Assembly: GCF_042665255.1 (NCBI RefSeq)
Contig: NZ_JBHTCD010000020.1
Strand: one strand, 5' to 3'
Source: Insolitispirillum peregrinum
Lineage (GTDB): Bacteria > Pseudomonadota > Alphaproteobacteria > Rhodospirillales > Rhodospirillaceae
Length of the DNA: 64,000 nt
Both the position numbers and the translations under genes were made by a program. Every line of letters starts with the position of its first letter. The first letter of the stretch is position 1. The notes below the pieces were generated by a model. That model did not search any database. It was not told where the DNA came from and saw only the letters and a list, made by a program, of their open reading frames with translations. Shown one piece after another: positions 25,845 through 35,076 of this stretch.

Positions 25845-26642
25845 TCACCCCGCCAGCCACGACGGTGGGCGCTTTTCCAGAAAGGCCCCCAGCCCTTCGC
25901 GCGCTTCGGCCCCGGAGCGCAGACGGGCGATGCGGCGGGCGGTTTCTTCGATCAGGGCATCCGAGACCGCCCGCACCCCGGACACGGCAATCAGCTGCTT
26001 GGCGGCGGCCTGTGCCTGTGGGCCTCCGCGCAGCAAGGCGGTGGTCAGCTCCTCCAGCCGTTGATCGAGCGCCTCGGCAGGCACCACCTCGTGCGCCAAT
26101 CCCAGTTGTCCCGCCCGCTCGGCCGACATCCGTTCGGCGGACAGGAAATAGCGGGCGGCCTGCCGCTCGCCAATCGCCCGGATCACGTAGGGGCTGATCG
26201 CCGACGGGATGATGCCGAACAGGACTTCCGAGGTGGCAAACACCGCCTGCGGCGTCGCCACGCACATGTCACAGGCCGCCGCCAGTCCCAACCCGCCGCC
26301 CAGCGCCGCTCCGTGGACGCGGGCGATGGTGGGCTTGCCCAGCTCGGCCAGTGCCCGCAGCATTTCGGCCAGTCGGCGGGCATCGGCGAGGTTGTCAGCC
26401 TCTGATGCCTGTCCGGCGCGCTGCATCCAGCCGAGGTCCGCCCCGGCCGAGAAGCTCTTGCCCCGCCCGGCCAGCACCACCACCCGCACCTGATCATCCC
26501 CGGCCAGCTCGGCACAGACGGCGGTCAGGTCGGCAATCAGTGTTTCATTAAAGGCGTTGTGCACCGCCGGACGGTTCATCCACACCGTCGCCACCGCTCC
26601 GGCGCGGACGATCTCCAGCGTTTCATACTCTGTGTTGCTCAT
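25845..26642 (-). CDS. Enoyl-CoA hydratase/isomerase family protein (possible PaaF)
   Basis: The protein is 265 aa, crotonase length. WMNRPAVHNAFNETLIADLTA at the N-terminus, the oxyanion-hole loop SFSAGADLGWMQR, and GAALGGGLGLAAACDMCVAT with VLFGIIPSAISPYVIRAIG are present. Sequence style is close to methylglutaconyl-CoA hydratase (LiuC/AUH) proteins. It lies four bases after livF on the same strand. The main paa cluster has no paaF; this gene could supply that hydration step, or act in branched-chain amino acid breakdown. The choice cannot be settled by sequence. Confidence 0.82.
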   Translation of the reverse strand: MSNTEYETLEIVRAGAVATVWMNRPAVHNAFNETLIADLTAVCAELAGDDQVRVVVLAGRGKSFSAGADLGWMQRAGQASEADNLADARRLAEMLRALAELGKPTIARVHGAALGGGLGLAAACDMCVATPQAVFATSEVLFGIIPSAISPYVIRAIGERQAARYFLSAERMSAERAGQLGLAHEVVPAEALDQRLEELTTALLRGGPQAQAAAKQLIAVSGVRAVSDALIEETARRIARLRSGAEAREGLGAFLEKRPPSWLAG

Positions 26643-26646
26643 GGTC

Positions 26647-27375
26647 TCATAATCCCAGATAGGCGGCGCGCACCTGTTCGTTCTGCAACAACTCGGCTCC
26701 ACTGCCGGTCAGGGTGATGGTGCCGGTTTCAAGGACATAGCCACGGTCGGCCAGCGCCAGCGCGCCAAAGGCGTTCTGTTCGACCAGCAGGATGGTCATG
26801 CCCTCGGCCCGCAGGCGGCGGATGACGGCAAACACCTCCTCGACCATCAGCGGGGCCAGCCCCATCGACGGCTCGTCGAGCAGCAGCAGCCGGGGCCGCC
26901 CCATCAGGGCCCGCCCGATCGCCACCATCTGCTGTTGCCCACCGGACAGGGTGCCCGCCGCCAGACGGCGTTTGTCGCGCAGCACCGGAAACAGCTGATA
27001 AATCTTGTCGAGGTCCTCGCTGACCTCCGCCGCGGACCGGGTGTAGCCCCCCAGACGCAGGTTGTCTTCGATGCTCAGCGGGCCGAACACCTGCCGCCCT
27101 TCCGGGCTTTGGCAAATGCCGCGCCGCACCCGCTGCTCGGGGCGCAGACGCTCGATGGTCTCCCCGGCAAACAGGATTTGGCCCGCGCTGGCCGGCTGCA
27201 CCCCCGACAGGGTGCGCAGGAAGGTGGTCTTGCCCGCCCCGTTGGCCCCGACCAGCGCCACCAGTTCGCCGCTGGCGACCTCCAGCGACACGCCTTTCAG
27301 CGCCTTGATGCGGCCATAACAGCTTTCCAGCCCGCTGACCGCCAGCAACGGGACCGGTGTTTCAGGGATGCTCAT
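26647..27375 (-). CDS. livF: Branched-chain-type ABC transporter ATPase LivF
   Basis: The protein is 242 aa, standard LivF length. Walker A GANGAGKTT, signature LSGGQQQM, Walker B LLLLDEPSMGLAP and the family motif SPEGRQVFGPLSIEDNLRLGG are all visible. It pairs with LivG to energise a HAAT-family importer. It starts on an ATGA overlap with livG. HAAT systems carry amino acids or, in many aromatic degraders, aromatic acids and their derivatives. Confidence 0.93.
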   Translation of the reverse strand: MSIPETPVPLLAVSGLESCYGRIKALKGVSLEVASGELVALVGANGAGKTTFLRTLSGVQPASAGQILFAGETIERLRPEQRVRRGICQSPEGRQVFGPLSIEDNLRLGGYTRSAAEVSEDLDKIYQLFPVLRDKRRLAAGTLSGGQQQMVAIGRALMGRPRLLLLDEPSMGLAPLMVEEVFAVIRRLRAEGMTILLVEQNAFGALALADRGYVLETGTITLTGSGAELLQNEQVRAAYLGL

Positions 27376-28178
27376 GAGGTTTCTCCTGCGGCTCCGGCTC
27401 CCAGATAGGCGGCGATCACCGCCGGGTCCTGGCGGATTTCGGCAGCGGTGCCTTCGGCCAGCTTTTTGCCGTAGTCCAGCACCAGAATGCGGTCAGACAG
27501 GCTCATCACCATCTTCATGTCGTGCTCGACCAGCACCACCGTCACCCCGGAGGCGGCCACCTTGCGAATCAGCTCGTCAATCTCCAGCGTCTCACGCGGG
27601 TTGAGGCCCGCCGCTGGTTCATCAAGGAACAGCAACCGTGGCTTCATCGCCAGAGCGCGGGCAATTTCCAGCCGTTTCAGCGCGCCATAGGACATCGCAT
27701 CGGCGCGCGCCTCCAGCGCATGCTCCAGCCCGACAAAGCGCATCAGTTCGGCGGCTTCCTGATGCAGGGCCTGATCGGCCCGCCGCAGGGACGGCCAGCG
27801 AAAGGCCGCCTTCAGCACGTTGCGATCCAGCCGCAGATGCGCCCCGACCATCACGTTTTCCAGCGCGGTCATGTTGAGGCAGACCTGCAGGTTCTGGAAG
27901 GTGCGGGCCACCCCGCGCCGGGCCAGCCGGTGCGGCGGTTGCCCCTGCACCGGCTGGCCGTCGAGCAGGATTTCTCCGGCGGTCGGCACATAAACGCCGG
28001 TGATCAGGTTGAACAGGGTGGTTTTCCCGGCGCCGTTCGGGCCGATCACCGAATAGATACAGCCACTGGCAATATCAAAACTGACATTCTGCACCGCCCG
28101 CACGCCGCCGAAATTGATCGACAGGTCGCGCACGCTGAGAACCGGCGCGGCGGGGGCTGCTGAGGTTCGGGCCATCAT
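27372..28178 (-). CDS. livG: Branched-chain-type ABC transporter ATPase LivG
   Basis: The protein is 268 aa. Walker A GPNGAGKTTLFNLITGVY, RTFQNLQVCLNMTALENVMVG, signature SYGALKRLEIARAL (here SYGALKRLE in place of canonical LSGGQ-like), and Walker B LLFLDEPAAGLNPRE are visible. The start ATG at 28178 overlaps the TGA of livM; a second in-frame ATG follows directly. LivG proteins normally show this degenerate signature motif. It forms the ATPase pair with LivF. Confidence 0.92.
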   Translation of the reverse strand: MMARTSAAPAAPVLSVRDLSINFGGVRAVQNVSFDIASGCIYSVIGPNGAGKTTLFNLITGVYVPTAGEILLDGQPVQGQPPHRLARRGVARTFQNLQVCLNMTALENVMVGAHLRLDRNVLKAAFRWPSLRRADQALHQEAAELMRFVGLEHALEARADAMSYGALKRLEIARALAMKPRLLFLDEPAAGLNPRETLEIDELIRKVAASGVTVVLVEHDMKMVMSLSDRILVLDYGKKLAEGTAAEIRQDPAVIAAYLGAGAAGETS

Positions 28179-29188
28179 GAGTCGGACTCCCCGACAGAGC
28201 GACCCGCCCGCAGGCGGGCAACAGCGGAACGAAGGCTGCCAAGGCGGGCGGCCAGTGTCGGCAGCAACCCGCGCGGCATGAAAATCATGCACAGGATCAG
28301 GATCGCGCCAAAGGCCACCGTTTCCCATCCCTCAAAGGTGGCCAGCGCCTGCGGCAGGATGGTCAGCAGCACCGCTCCCAGCAGCGAGCCGAACACCGAG
28401 GCCATGCCACCAACCACCACCATCGTCACCAGCTCGACCGAGTGGAAGAAGTCAGCAATGTTCGGGGTGACAAAGCCGACGTAGTGGGCGGTGATGCTAC
28501 CCATGATGCTGGCAAAGGTGGCTGACATCACAAAGATTGCCATCTTGTAGCGAGCGATATCGACCCCCACCACCCGCGCCGCTACTTCCGAGCCATGCAG
28601 GGCGCGCAGCGCCCGCCCGAACGGCGAGTCGATGATGTTCAGCGACGCCCACACACTGACCAGCAGCAGGGCCGCAATCACCCAGTACCACTGGCGGTCC
28701 CGCGACAACTCGAAGCCAAACAGCTCCATCGCCGGAACAGCCATGCCGTCCGGGCCGCCGGTATAGCTGGCTTCGTTGCGGAAAATCAGGTTGAGGATGA
28801 TCCCCAGCCCCAATGTCGCCATCGCCAGATAATGGCCCTTCAGGCGGAAAATCGGCCAGGCCATCACCGCCGCCAGTGCCGCAGCGGCGGCGGCTCCGGC
28901 GATCAGGGCCAGCACTGGCGGCCAGCCGAAATGGGTTGGCAGGACCGCACTGGCATAGGCACCGATGCCCAGAAAGCCGGCATGACCAAAGCTGATCTGC
29001 CCGGCAAAGCCGATCAGCAGGTTCAGTCCCAGCACGATGATGGCGTTGATGGCAATCCGGATCACCAGATCAAGATAAAAGCTGTTGCTGATCACCAGCG
29101 GCAGCACCAGCAACAGCACGGCCAGTGCCACCAGCCCGAGGGTTGTCGGCCGGAGTGTGCCAGATCGAAGGATGACGGGTCGGATCAT
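28175..29188 (-). CDS. livM: Branched-chain-type ABC transporter permease LivM
   Basis: The protein is 337 aa with about 9-10 hydrophobic helices. Family signatures are INAIIVLGLNLLIGFAGQISFGHAGFLGIGAYASAVL, RALHGSEVAARVVGVDIARYKMAIFVMSA, and FTPNI-like FVTPNIADFFHSVELVTMVVVGGMASVFGSLLGAVLL. The C-terminal tail is basic. It lies two bases after livH on the same strand and overlaps livG. It is an inner membrane pore subunit. Confidence 0.92.
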   Translation of the reverse strand: MIRPVILRSGTLRPTTLGLVALAVLLLVLPLVISNSFYLDLVIRIAINAIIVLGLNLLIGFAGQISFGHAGFLGIGAYASAVLPTHFGWPPVLALIAGAAAAAALAAVMAWPIFRLKGHYLAMATLGLGIILNLIFRNEASYTGGPDGMAVPAMELFGFELSRDRQWYWVIAALLLVSVWASLNIIDSPFGRALRALHGSEVAARVVGVDIARYKMAIFVMSATFASIMGSITAHYVGFVTPNIADFFHSVELVTMVVVGGMASVFGSLLGAVLLTILPQALATFEGWETVAFGAILILCMIFMPRGLLPTLAARLGSLRSAVARLRAGRSVGESDS

Positions 29189-29190
29189 GG

Positions 29191-30066
29191 CTAGACGCGC
29201 TCCGTCTGGCGGGAGCCGAACAGCCCGCGCGGCAGGAAGAACAGGATCAGCAGGATCAGGACGAACGGCAGCGCATCCTTGTAGGACGACGACAGATAGC
29301 CCGCCCCCATCGCTTCGAGCACGCCGACCAGCAAGCCGCCCACCAGCGCTCCGGCGCCGCTGCCCAGACCCCCGACCACCGCCGCCACAAAGCCCTTCAG
29401 CCCCAGCATGATGCCGCTGTCATAAGAGGTCATGGTCAACGGCGTCACCAGCACCCCGCCCAGCGCGCCAACCGCCGCCGACATGGCAAAGCTCATCCAC
29501 AGCACCCAACTGGTGTTGATGCCGACCAGCTCGGCAGCGGTGCGGTTGAACGAGGTCGCCAGCATCGCCTTGCCGGTCAGGGTGCGGGTGAAGAAATACC
29601 ACAGCCCGACCACCACCAGCGCCGACACCCCGATCACCCAGAAGCTCTGTGGCATGATCATCGCCCCGCCGATTTCAACCGGCGTGTCACCGGAAAACGA
29701 CGGCAGCATGAAGGCACCCTTGCCGAACACCACCTGCACCACACCGCGAATCACCAGCGATGCCCCGATGGTGATGATGATGATGTTGACCGTATCAGCC
29801 GAGCGCACCGGCTCGACCACCGTCTTTTCCATCAGCACGCCCACCAGCGACGGCACGATGATCGCCAGCAGCACCGCCAGCGGCAGCGGAAAACCGGCCT
29901 GCTGGAACATCACCGCCAGCATGCCGCCCAGCATGATGAACTCGCCCTGGGCAAAGTTGATCACCGTGCTGGCATTGTAAATCATGGTGAATCCCAGCGC
30001 CGCCAGCGCATAGGTGGCGCCGATGGTGATGCCGGAAAACAGGTATTGAAGGAATTGCGCCAACAT
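29191..30066 (-). CDS. livH: Branched-chain-type ABC transporter permease LivH
   Basis: The protein is 291 aa with about 8 helices. Signatures are GITIGATYALAALGFTMIYNASTVINFAQGEFIMLGGML, MLATSFNRTAAELVGIN and GGLGSGAGALVGGLLVGVLEAMGAGYLSS. It is first gene of the livH-M-G-F-hydratase operon. No solute-binding protein gene lies here; the only one of matching family in the window is at 48412, next to the paa genes. Confidence 0.92.
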   Translation of the reverse strand: MLAQFLQYLFSGITIGATYALAALGFTMIYNASTVINFAQGEFIMLGGMLAVMFQQAGFPLPLAVLLAIIVPSLVGVLMEKTVVEPVRSADTVNIIIITIGASLVIRGVVQVVFGKGAFMLPSFSGDTPVEIGGAMIMPQSFWVIGVSALVVVGLWYFFTRTLTGKAMLATSFNRTAAELVGINTSWVLWMSFAMSAAVGALGGVLVTPLTMTSYDSGIMLGLKGFVAAVVGGLGSGAGALVGGLLVGVLEAMGAGYLSSSYKDALPFVLILLILFFLPRGLFGSRQTERV

Positions 30067-30300
30067 CAGCCGCCTCCCTTTCCGCGCGCGGCTGTGCCGC
30101 CTCGCACCGGTCGTCCCGGTGCGGGTATCCCTGACAGGGCTGTCATGGTGTGGCCTCCCGTTTATGGATCGGGCCTTGATTGGTTTTGGTTGATCATGCC
30201 CGTTACGGAAATTCTGAATAACGGAATGAATTACGTCAACAGGAAAAGACCATCAAATTCCATTTGACGAAATCAATTTCACAATTCATAAATTTACTCA

Positions 30301-30463
30301 CCCCAGCGCGATACCGCGCTCAGGTTGGTCGATATCCCTGATCATGTCCTGATCACTCCGGGATCACCCTGGGAAACGCTGCCCCGCTCCTCCAGTCGGG
30401 CGCTTTTCCCGCACCTTCCCGCCAGAGCGTCCCCGGTATACCGTGGGCTCTGGCGGTTTTTTT
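30301..30463 (+). ncRNA. Candidate small RNA in the livH upstream region
   Basis: On the plus strand TTGACG (30264-30269) and CATAAA/TAAATT (30287-30294) form a plausible sigma70-type promoter with 17-19 bp spacing. About 130 bases later is a strong Rho-independent terminator at 30421-30463. No plus-strand gene lies between. A CU-rich run GCTCCTCCAG before the terminator resembles the anti-Shine-Dalgarno loops of alphaproteobacterial small RNAs. The transcript would be about 160 nt. Expression is unproven. Confidence 0.4.
30421..30463 (+). terminator. Rho-independent terminator on the plus strand
   Basis: GCCAGAGC (30421-30428) pairs with GCTCTGGC (30447-30454); the inner sequence contains the palindrome CGGTATACCG. 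A run of seven T follows (30457-30463). It points away from livH and meets the convergent LysR gene at 30468, and no plus-strand ORF precedes it. Confidence 0.85.
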
Positions 30464-30467
30464 CCAC

Positions 30468-31322
30468 TCACACCACCGGCATCCCGGCCATGGTCCGCAT
30501 CACCTCGTCCGACAGTGCCCGGACCAGCGCCTGATCGGCCCCTTTGCGCGCCACCAGAATGAACTCCACGTCGTCCAGCGGCGGCAGCAGGTCCGGCGGA
30601 ACCTCGCGCAATCCCGACGGAGCCAACCGCCGCGGCTGCACAAACACCCCCATCCCGGCCCGCGCCGCTGCGGTCAGGCCACTCAGGCTTTCGCAGGTAC
30701 AGCTCAGACGCCACGGAATGCCTGCCCTCTCCAGCGTTTCCAGCGCAATGGCGCGGGTGATGCTGGGCGGTGAAAAGGCAATCAGCGGCAGCGGACGGGC
30801 CTGCCCCAGCCGCTCGGGGTCGCGGGCCAGCCACACCAGCGGCTCGCGGCAAACAAAGCGGCCACGCGTTTCCCCCACCCGTCGCTTGGCGAACACCAGA
30901 TCAATCTCGCCTGCGTCCTGCATGGCAAACAGCGGTGCCGACAAGGCCACCGTCAACGCCAGATCAACCGACGGATGGGCACAGGCAAAGGCATCGAGAA
31001 TCAGCGGCAACTGTCGCCCGACCAGATCCTCGGACACCCCCAGCCGCAAGTGGCCGCGCAGGTTGGCGGCGCTGAAATGCTGGTCCACCTTGCTGGCCAG
31101 CGCCAGCATCAGCCGCGCATCCGGCAACAGGGCTTCGCCATCGGCAGTCAGGGCCACATGGTGGGTATCGCGTACCAGCAACCGCCGCCCGAGGCGGTCT
31201 TCCAGACGGCGGACATGCTGGCTGATGGTCGATTGATTCAGCCCCAGCCGCCGCGCCGCCAGACTGAAACTGCCGACATCGCTGACCATCAGGAAACTGC
31301 GCACATGGGTCAGGTCAAGCAT
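30468..31322 (-). CDS. LysR-family transcriptional regulator
   Basis: The protein is 284 aa. The winged helix (MLDLTHVRSFLMVSDVGSFS, LNQSTISQHVRRLEDRLGRRL) is followed by the effector domain. The start at 31322 is divergent from the symporter at 31441 with a 118-bp promoter region. It likely controls that transporter. The inducer is unknown. Confidence 0.88.
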   Translation of the reverse strand: MLDLTHVRSFLMVSDVGSFSLAARRLGLNQSTISQHVRRLEDRLGRRLLVRDTHHVALTADGEALLPDARLMLALASKVDQHFSAANLRGHLRLGVSEDLVGRQLPLILDAFACAHPSVDLALTVALSAPLFAMQDAGEIDLVFAKRRVGETRGRFVCREPLVWLARDPERLGQARPLPLIAFSPPSITRAIALETLERAGIPWRLSCTCESLSGLTAAARAGMGVFVQPRRLAPSGLREVPPDLLPPLDDVEFILVARKGADQALVRALSDEVMRTMAGMPVV

Positions 31323-31440
31323 CGGTGCCTCCGGTTATTTTTATGGTGAACCATCATAACCGTTATTGTTTGTATTTCGATCTGCCATAAGGCACACCCT
31401 GCGACAGATACCCTTGTGCCCGATGCCTCAGGAGTCCCCC

Positions 31441-32409
31441 ATGCGGCGCTTTCTGCCCGACCTGTTCACCATCGGCCTGCTGCTGTGCGTGCTGCTGGCC
31501 TCGCTGTTCCCGGCCCACGGGGCGTTTGCCCACGGGTTCGGCATTGCGACCGACTGCGCCATTGCCCTGCTGTTCTTTCTGCATGGGGCCCGCCTGTCGC
31601 GCGAGACGGTGATTGCCGGTTTGCTGCACTGGCGGCTGCACCTGTTGATTCTGGCCATCACCTTTGGGGTGTTCCCGCTGCTGGGGCTGGCGATCGGGCT
31701 GATTCCTGACAGCCTGCTGCCGCATCCGCTGTATCTGGGTATCCTGTACCTGTGCGTATTGCCCTCGACCGTGCAGTCGTCGATTGCTTTCACCTCGATT
31801 GCCGGGGGCAACATCCCGGCGGCGATTTGCTCGGCATCGGCGTCGAACATTCTGGGGATGTTCATCACCCCGCTGCTGGTCGGGCTGCTGTTTTCGCTCG
31901 GGCAAACGGCGGGGGGTTTTTCCCTCGACTCGCTACAGACCATCCTGCTGCAACTGCTGGTGCCGTTCATCGCCGGGCAACTGTTGCAGCCGTGGGTCGG
32001 AGCATGGATTCGCGCGCGCAAAAAGCTGCTGATGCCGGTTGATCGTGGTTCGATCCTGATGGTGGTCTATCTGGCGTTCAGCCATGCGGTGATCGAAGGC
32101 GTCTGGCACCAGTTCTCGCTGGAAAACCTGGCGATGATCGTGCTGCTGGATATCCTGCTACTGATCTGCGTGCTGGGGCTGACCCTGATCGGCAGCCGGG
32201 TATTGGGCTTTAACCGGGCGGACCAGATCACCATCCTGTTCTGCGGATCGAAAAAGAGTCTGGTCAGCGGCGTACCGATGGCCAACGCCATCTTTTCCAG
32301 CGCGATGATCGGGGCGGTGGTGTTGCCGATCATGCTGTTTCATCAAATTCAGTTGATGGCCTGCGCCTGGATTGCCGCCCGCTATGCCGCCCGTCCCGCC
32401 GCTGAATGA
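31441..32409 (+). CDS. Bile acid:sodium symporter family protein (SBF-like)
   Basis: The protein is 322 aa with about 9-10 hydrophobic helices. FFLHGARLSRETVIAGLLHWRLHL, LCVLPSTVQSSIAFTSIAGGNIPAAICSASASNILG and FCGSKKSLVSGVPMANAIF are signatures of the SBF-like branch that includes YfeH-type proteins. The start with AGGAG upstream (31431-31435) is preferred. It is a probable Na+-coupled organic anion transporter. The substrate is unknown. Confidence 0.85.
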   Translation: MRRFLPDLFTIGLLLCVLLASLFPAHGAFAHGFGIATDCAIALLFFLHGARLSRETVIAGLLHWRLHLLILAITFGVFPLLGLAIGLIPDSLLPHPLYLGILYLCVLPSTVQSSIAFTSIAGGNIPAAICSASASNILGMFITPLLVGLLFSLGQTAGGFSLDSLQTILLQLLVPFIAGQLLQPWVGAWIRARKKLLMPVDRGSILMVVYLAFSHAVIEGVWHQFSLENLAMIVLLDILLLICVLGLTLIGSRVLGFNRADQITILFCGSKKSLVSGVPMANAIFSSAMIGAVVLPIMLFHQIQLMACAWIAARYAARPAAE

Positions 32410-32427
32410 GCGGGTGGAGGGCATGGT

Positions 32428-33288
32428 TTACGCCGCAGGCTCGCAGCCCTCATGGTCTTTTGCGAGAAAATACGTCATGTACTGGAAATCAGAGAAATAT
32501 TTGCTATCACCGTGTCCTTGATCAAAACTACTTGTGATGGCGTAGCCATTGGATGCAATAATTTCCTCGAATCTTGATTTCTTTGCAATAACAAGCGGGA
32601 CCATCGTTCCATCGTTCTTGATGCTGTTCCGCTGAACGATAAAAATTTCCGTCTCGCTGGCGACAAGAGGGGTTCGCCGAACAACAACATACTTCGCCGA
32701 CAACTTCAGCAAAGCATCGAGAGCGTCATAGGTATTTTCAATGCATTGCAGAACACCATCGACGATCACAACATCGGACGCGCCCACCGGGGGCAGCTCG
32801 GTCTCAAAGACCAACCCCTCTGGCAGGTCAATTTCATTCATTCTGGCAACCAGATCAGGAAGCTCGACAACGCGCCAGAGTTTCGGAATTCCCAAATTGG
32901 CCAACAGGGTCCGCATCTCCAGAAACCTGACGCCAACGCCCCCCCCAAAGTCCAGAATGGACACCGGGGCATTGTTTTCCTTTCCGCGACAGGCAAGCGA
33001 AATTGCCGTCGCCACAACCCAATCCGGAGGACAACTGCTGACATGGTTCAGCTTTGGATAGAAAAATTTGCCCAGATATAACTTTGTATCGGTGGTGTAT
33101 GACGTTGAATGGTCTGCCGCATCTTTCCAGGTCGGGAAAGAGGCCACGTAGTCGCCTTTGCCAAGCTTGCGCTTTATCCGGTGAATAAGGTCTTGTGAAA
33201 ATATGTGAGAGACATGTGGCCGTCGCACTTTCAAAATCTCCTGGAACATAGGCTGTAAAATTGGGTCGGGATACGAGTGGTGCGACAA
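32428..33288 (-). CDS. Putative SAM-dependent methyltransferase (TIGR04325/LIC12133-like)
   Basis: The protein is 286 aa. A Rossmann glycine motif SILDFGGGVGVRFLEMRTLL is near residue 110, followed by WRVVELPDLVARM and ASDVVIVDGVLQCIENTYDAL, as in the LIC12133-type methyltransferase-like family found in polysaccharide/O-antigen loci. The C-terminus has IFIVQRNSIKNDGTMVPLVIA and QYMTYFLA. Base composition is AT-richer than both flanks and no sugar genes are adjacent, so it looks like an isolated acquired gene. Acceptor unknown. Confidence 0.7.
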   Translation of the reverse strand: MSHHSYPDPILQPMFQEILKVRRPHVSHIFSQDLIHRIKRKLGKGDYVASFPTWKDAADHSTSYTTDTKLYLGKFFYPKLNHVSSCPPDWVVATAISLACRGKENNAPVSILDFGGGVGVRFLEMRTLLANLGIPKLWRVVELPDLVARMNEIDLPEGLVFETELPPVGASDVVIVDGVLQCIENTYDALDALLKLSAKYVVVRRTPLVASETEIFIVQRNSIKNDGTMVPLVIAKKSRFEEIIASNGYAITSSFDQGHGDSKYFSDFQYMTYFLAKDHEGCEPAA

Positions 33289-33526
33289 ACCAACGGTCGG
33301 AAATTGAGAGTCCGGTGCAAATCAAGGCTCCGCCACCCTAAAGCACCACACGGAAATTGAAAACTGATTTTAGCAAGAACCGGCGACGCTTCAAATAGTT
33401 AGAGCAGCGGAAATGCTGCAGGGCACAGTACAGCACAATCGGCCCCGAAAGTTACCCGCCCCGGAAGATACCTCCCGATCATTAGCCTTGAGGCTTCCAG
33501 TCCAGAGACCGGCGCGATGCCACTGT

Positions 33527-34969
33527 TTACCCCACAGGACAGGCCCGCACCAGCACCTCAACGGCCCGTTCCAGCTCGTCTTCGCTCAGGGCGGCAAAGC
33601 CCAGCCGCAAGGCAGGAGGCGGGGCGGCAGGCGTCAGGGAGAACTGGCGACCCGGCAGCACCACCAACCCCAAGGCCGCCGCCCGCTCCACCCATTGGTC
33701 GACCAGGTCCGCCTCTCCGCGCAGACGCAGCCAGACCGCCAGACCTCCTGCCGGAACGGCAAAATCAGTCCGATCCGCCAGCGTGGCGCGCAGCAGGCTC
33801 ACCAGCCGGTCACGGCGGGCCAGATACAGCCGCCGCGCCTTGCGGGCATGGCGGCGCAGCGTACCGTCGGCCAGCAGTTCGCCCAGCGCCTGCTCCAGCG
33901 GACCGTCGCCCTGCCGGTCGATGGCTTCGCGCTGCCCGGCCATCCGCGCCAGCAGGGCTGGCGGGGCAATGGCGTAGCCAATGCGCAGGGCGGGGGCGAT
34001 CAGCTTTGATAACGACCCGACATGGATCACCCTGTCCTGCACATGATCGCGCGCCGCCAGCGGCAGCAGCGGGCGGCCTTCAAAGCGGTATTCGTGATCG
34101 TAATCGTCTTCGATGATCACCAGATCATGCCGCCGGGCCAGATCCAGCAGCCGCAGACGACGGGCAGCCCCCAACGTCACCGTGGTCGGATACTGGTGAT
34201 GCGGGGTGAGGTAAACCGCCACCAGTCCGGGCTGGCTCGCGGCCAGCCGCTCCAGCGCCTCGACATCCAGCCCCTCACCGTCCACCGGCACCCCGACCAC
34301 CGGCACCCCTGCCGCCTGAAAGGCCCGCCAGGCCAGCGGATAGCCCGGTGTTTCCACCGCAATCACCGCCCCTGCCCGTCCCAGCGCCCGCGCGGCGAGA
34401 AACAGCGCCATCTGGCTGCCACGGGTGATCATCACCTGCGCCGGACGCACCGCCAGCCCCCGCTCATCGCGCAGATACAACGCCAGCGCCTCGCGCAGCA
34501 ACGGATGACCACAGGGGTCGCCATAGTCGCGGCAGGACAGAAAGGAGGGCGACAGCAACGCCCGCCGGATCGCCTGTGCCAGCGCCACCACCGGCGCCAA
34601 CCGGGGATCAGGGGTACCGTCTGACAGGCTGAACGGCAAAGGCGCAGGCCGCACCGCATGCTCCCGATCGGGCAGCACAGGGTCAACAGGGCGCAGCGGC
34701 GGGCAATCCGGCAGGTCGCGGGCCACAAAGGTTCCCCGTGACGGCATACTGACCAGCCAGCCCTGCAAAATCAGGTCCTGATAGGCGGCGTCAACGGTGT
34801 TGCGGTGCATCCCCAACGACTCCGCCAGCGCCCGCGTTCCCGGCAAGGCCGTTCCCGGCGGCAGGCGTCCCCGTTCGATATCCGCGATCAGGGCCCGGGC
34901 CAGCGCCAGAAACAGCGGCTCGCGCCCCTCGGGCTTCACCTCCAGTACCAGTGTTGCCCCTTTTCCCAT
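33527..34969 (-). CDS. MocR/PdxR-type GntR-aminotransferase fusion regulator
   Basis: The protein is 480 aa. Residues about 10-80 are a GntR winged helix (FLALARALIADIERGRLPPG, SLGMHRNTVDAAYQDLI). Residues about 110-480 are an aminotransferase-like domain with the PLP Lys in HVGSLSKLIAPALRIGY and Asp/Tyr in IIEDDYDHEYRF. MocR regulators bind PLP as effector. The ATG at 34969 has GAGGTAGG upstream. It is divergent from a glutamine amidotransferase and yggS, so it may tune PLP-related genes. The longer upstream frame is not coding. Confidence 0.88.
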   Translation of the reverse strand: MGKGATLVLEVKPEGREPLFLALARALIADIERGRLPPGTALPGTRALAESLGMHRNTVDAAYQDLILQGWLVSMPSRGTFVARDLPDCPPLRPVDPVLPDREHAVRPAPLPFSLSDGTPDPRLAPVVALAQAIRRALLSPSFLSCRDYGDPCGHPLLREALALYLRDERGLAVRPAQVMITRGSQMALFLAARALGRAGAVIAVETPGYPLAWRAFQAAGVPVVGVPVDGEGLDVEALERLAASQPGLVAVYLTPHHQYPTTVTLGAARRLRLLDLARRHDLVIIEDDYDHEYRFEGRPLLPLAARDHVQDRVIHVGSLSKLIAPALRIGYAIAPPALLARMAGQREAIDRQGDGPLEQALGELLADGTLRRHARKARRLYLARRDRLVSLLRATLADRTDFAVPAGGLAVWLRLRGEADLVDQWVERAAALGLVVLPGRQFSLTPAAPPPALRLGFAALSEDELERAVEVLVRACPVG

Positions 34970-35076
34970 CCGGCCTACCTCTCTGCCACCATCCGGCTCT
35001 TTGCAACAGGCCGGTGACGCGATAGTGCCTGAAGGGTCCCGGCGCAGCAATCCCGCCGCCCACCATGGAGAAGACC

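Noticed and set aside
33305..33340. Sequence resembling the 3' end of a tRNA-Ser (GGCTCCGCCACC)
   Set aside because: No T-arm stem, anticodon arm or acceptor 5' strand can be formed, so it is not a tRNA gene; at most a remnant.
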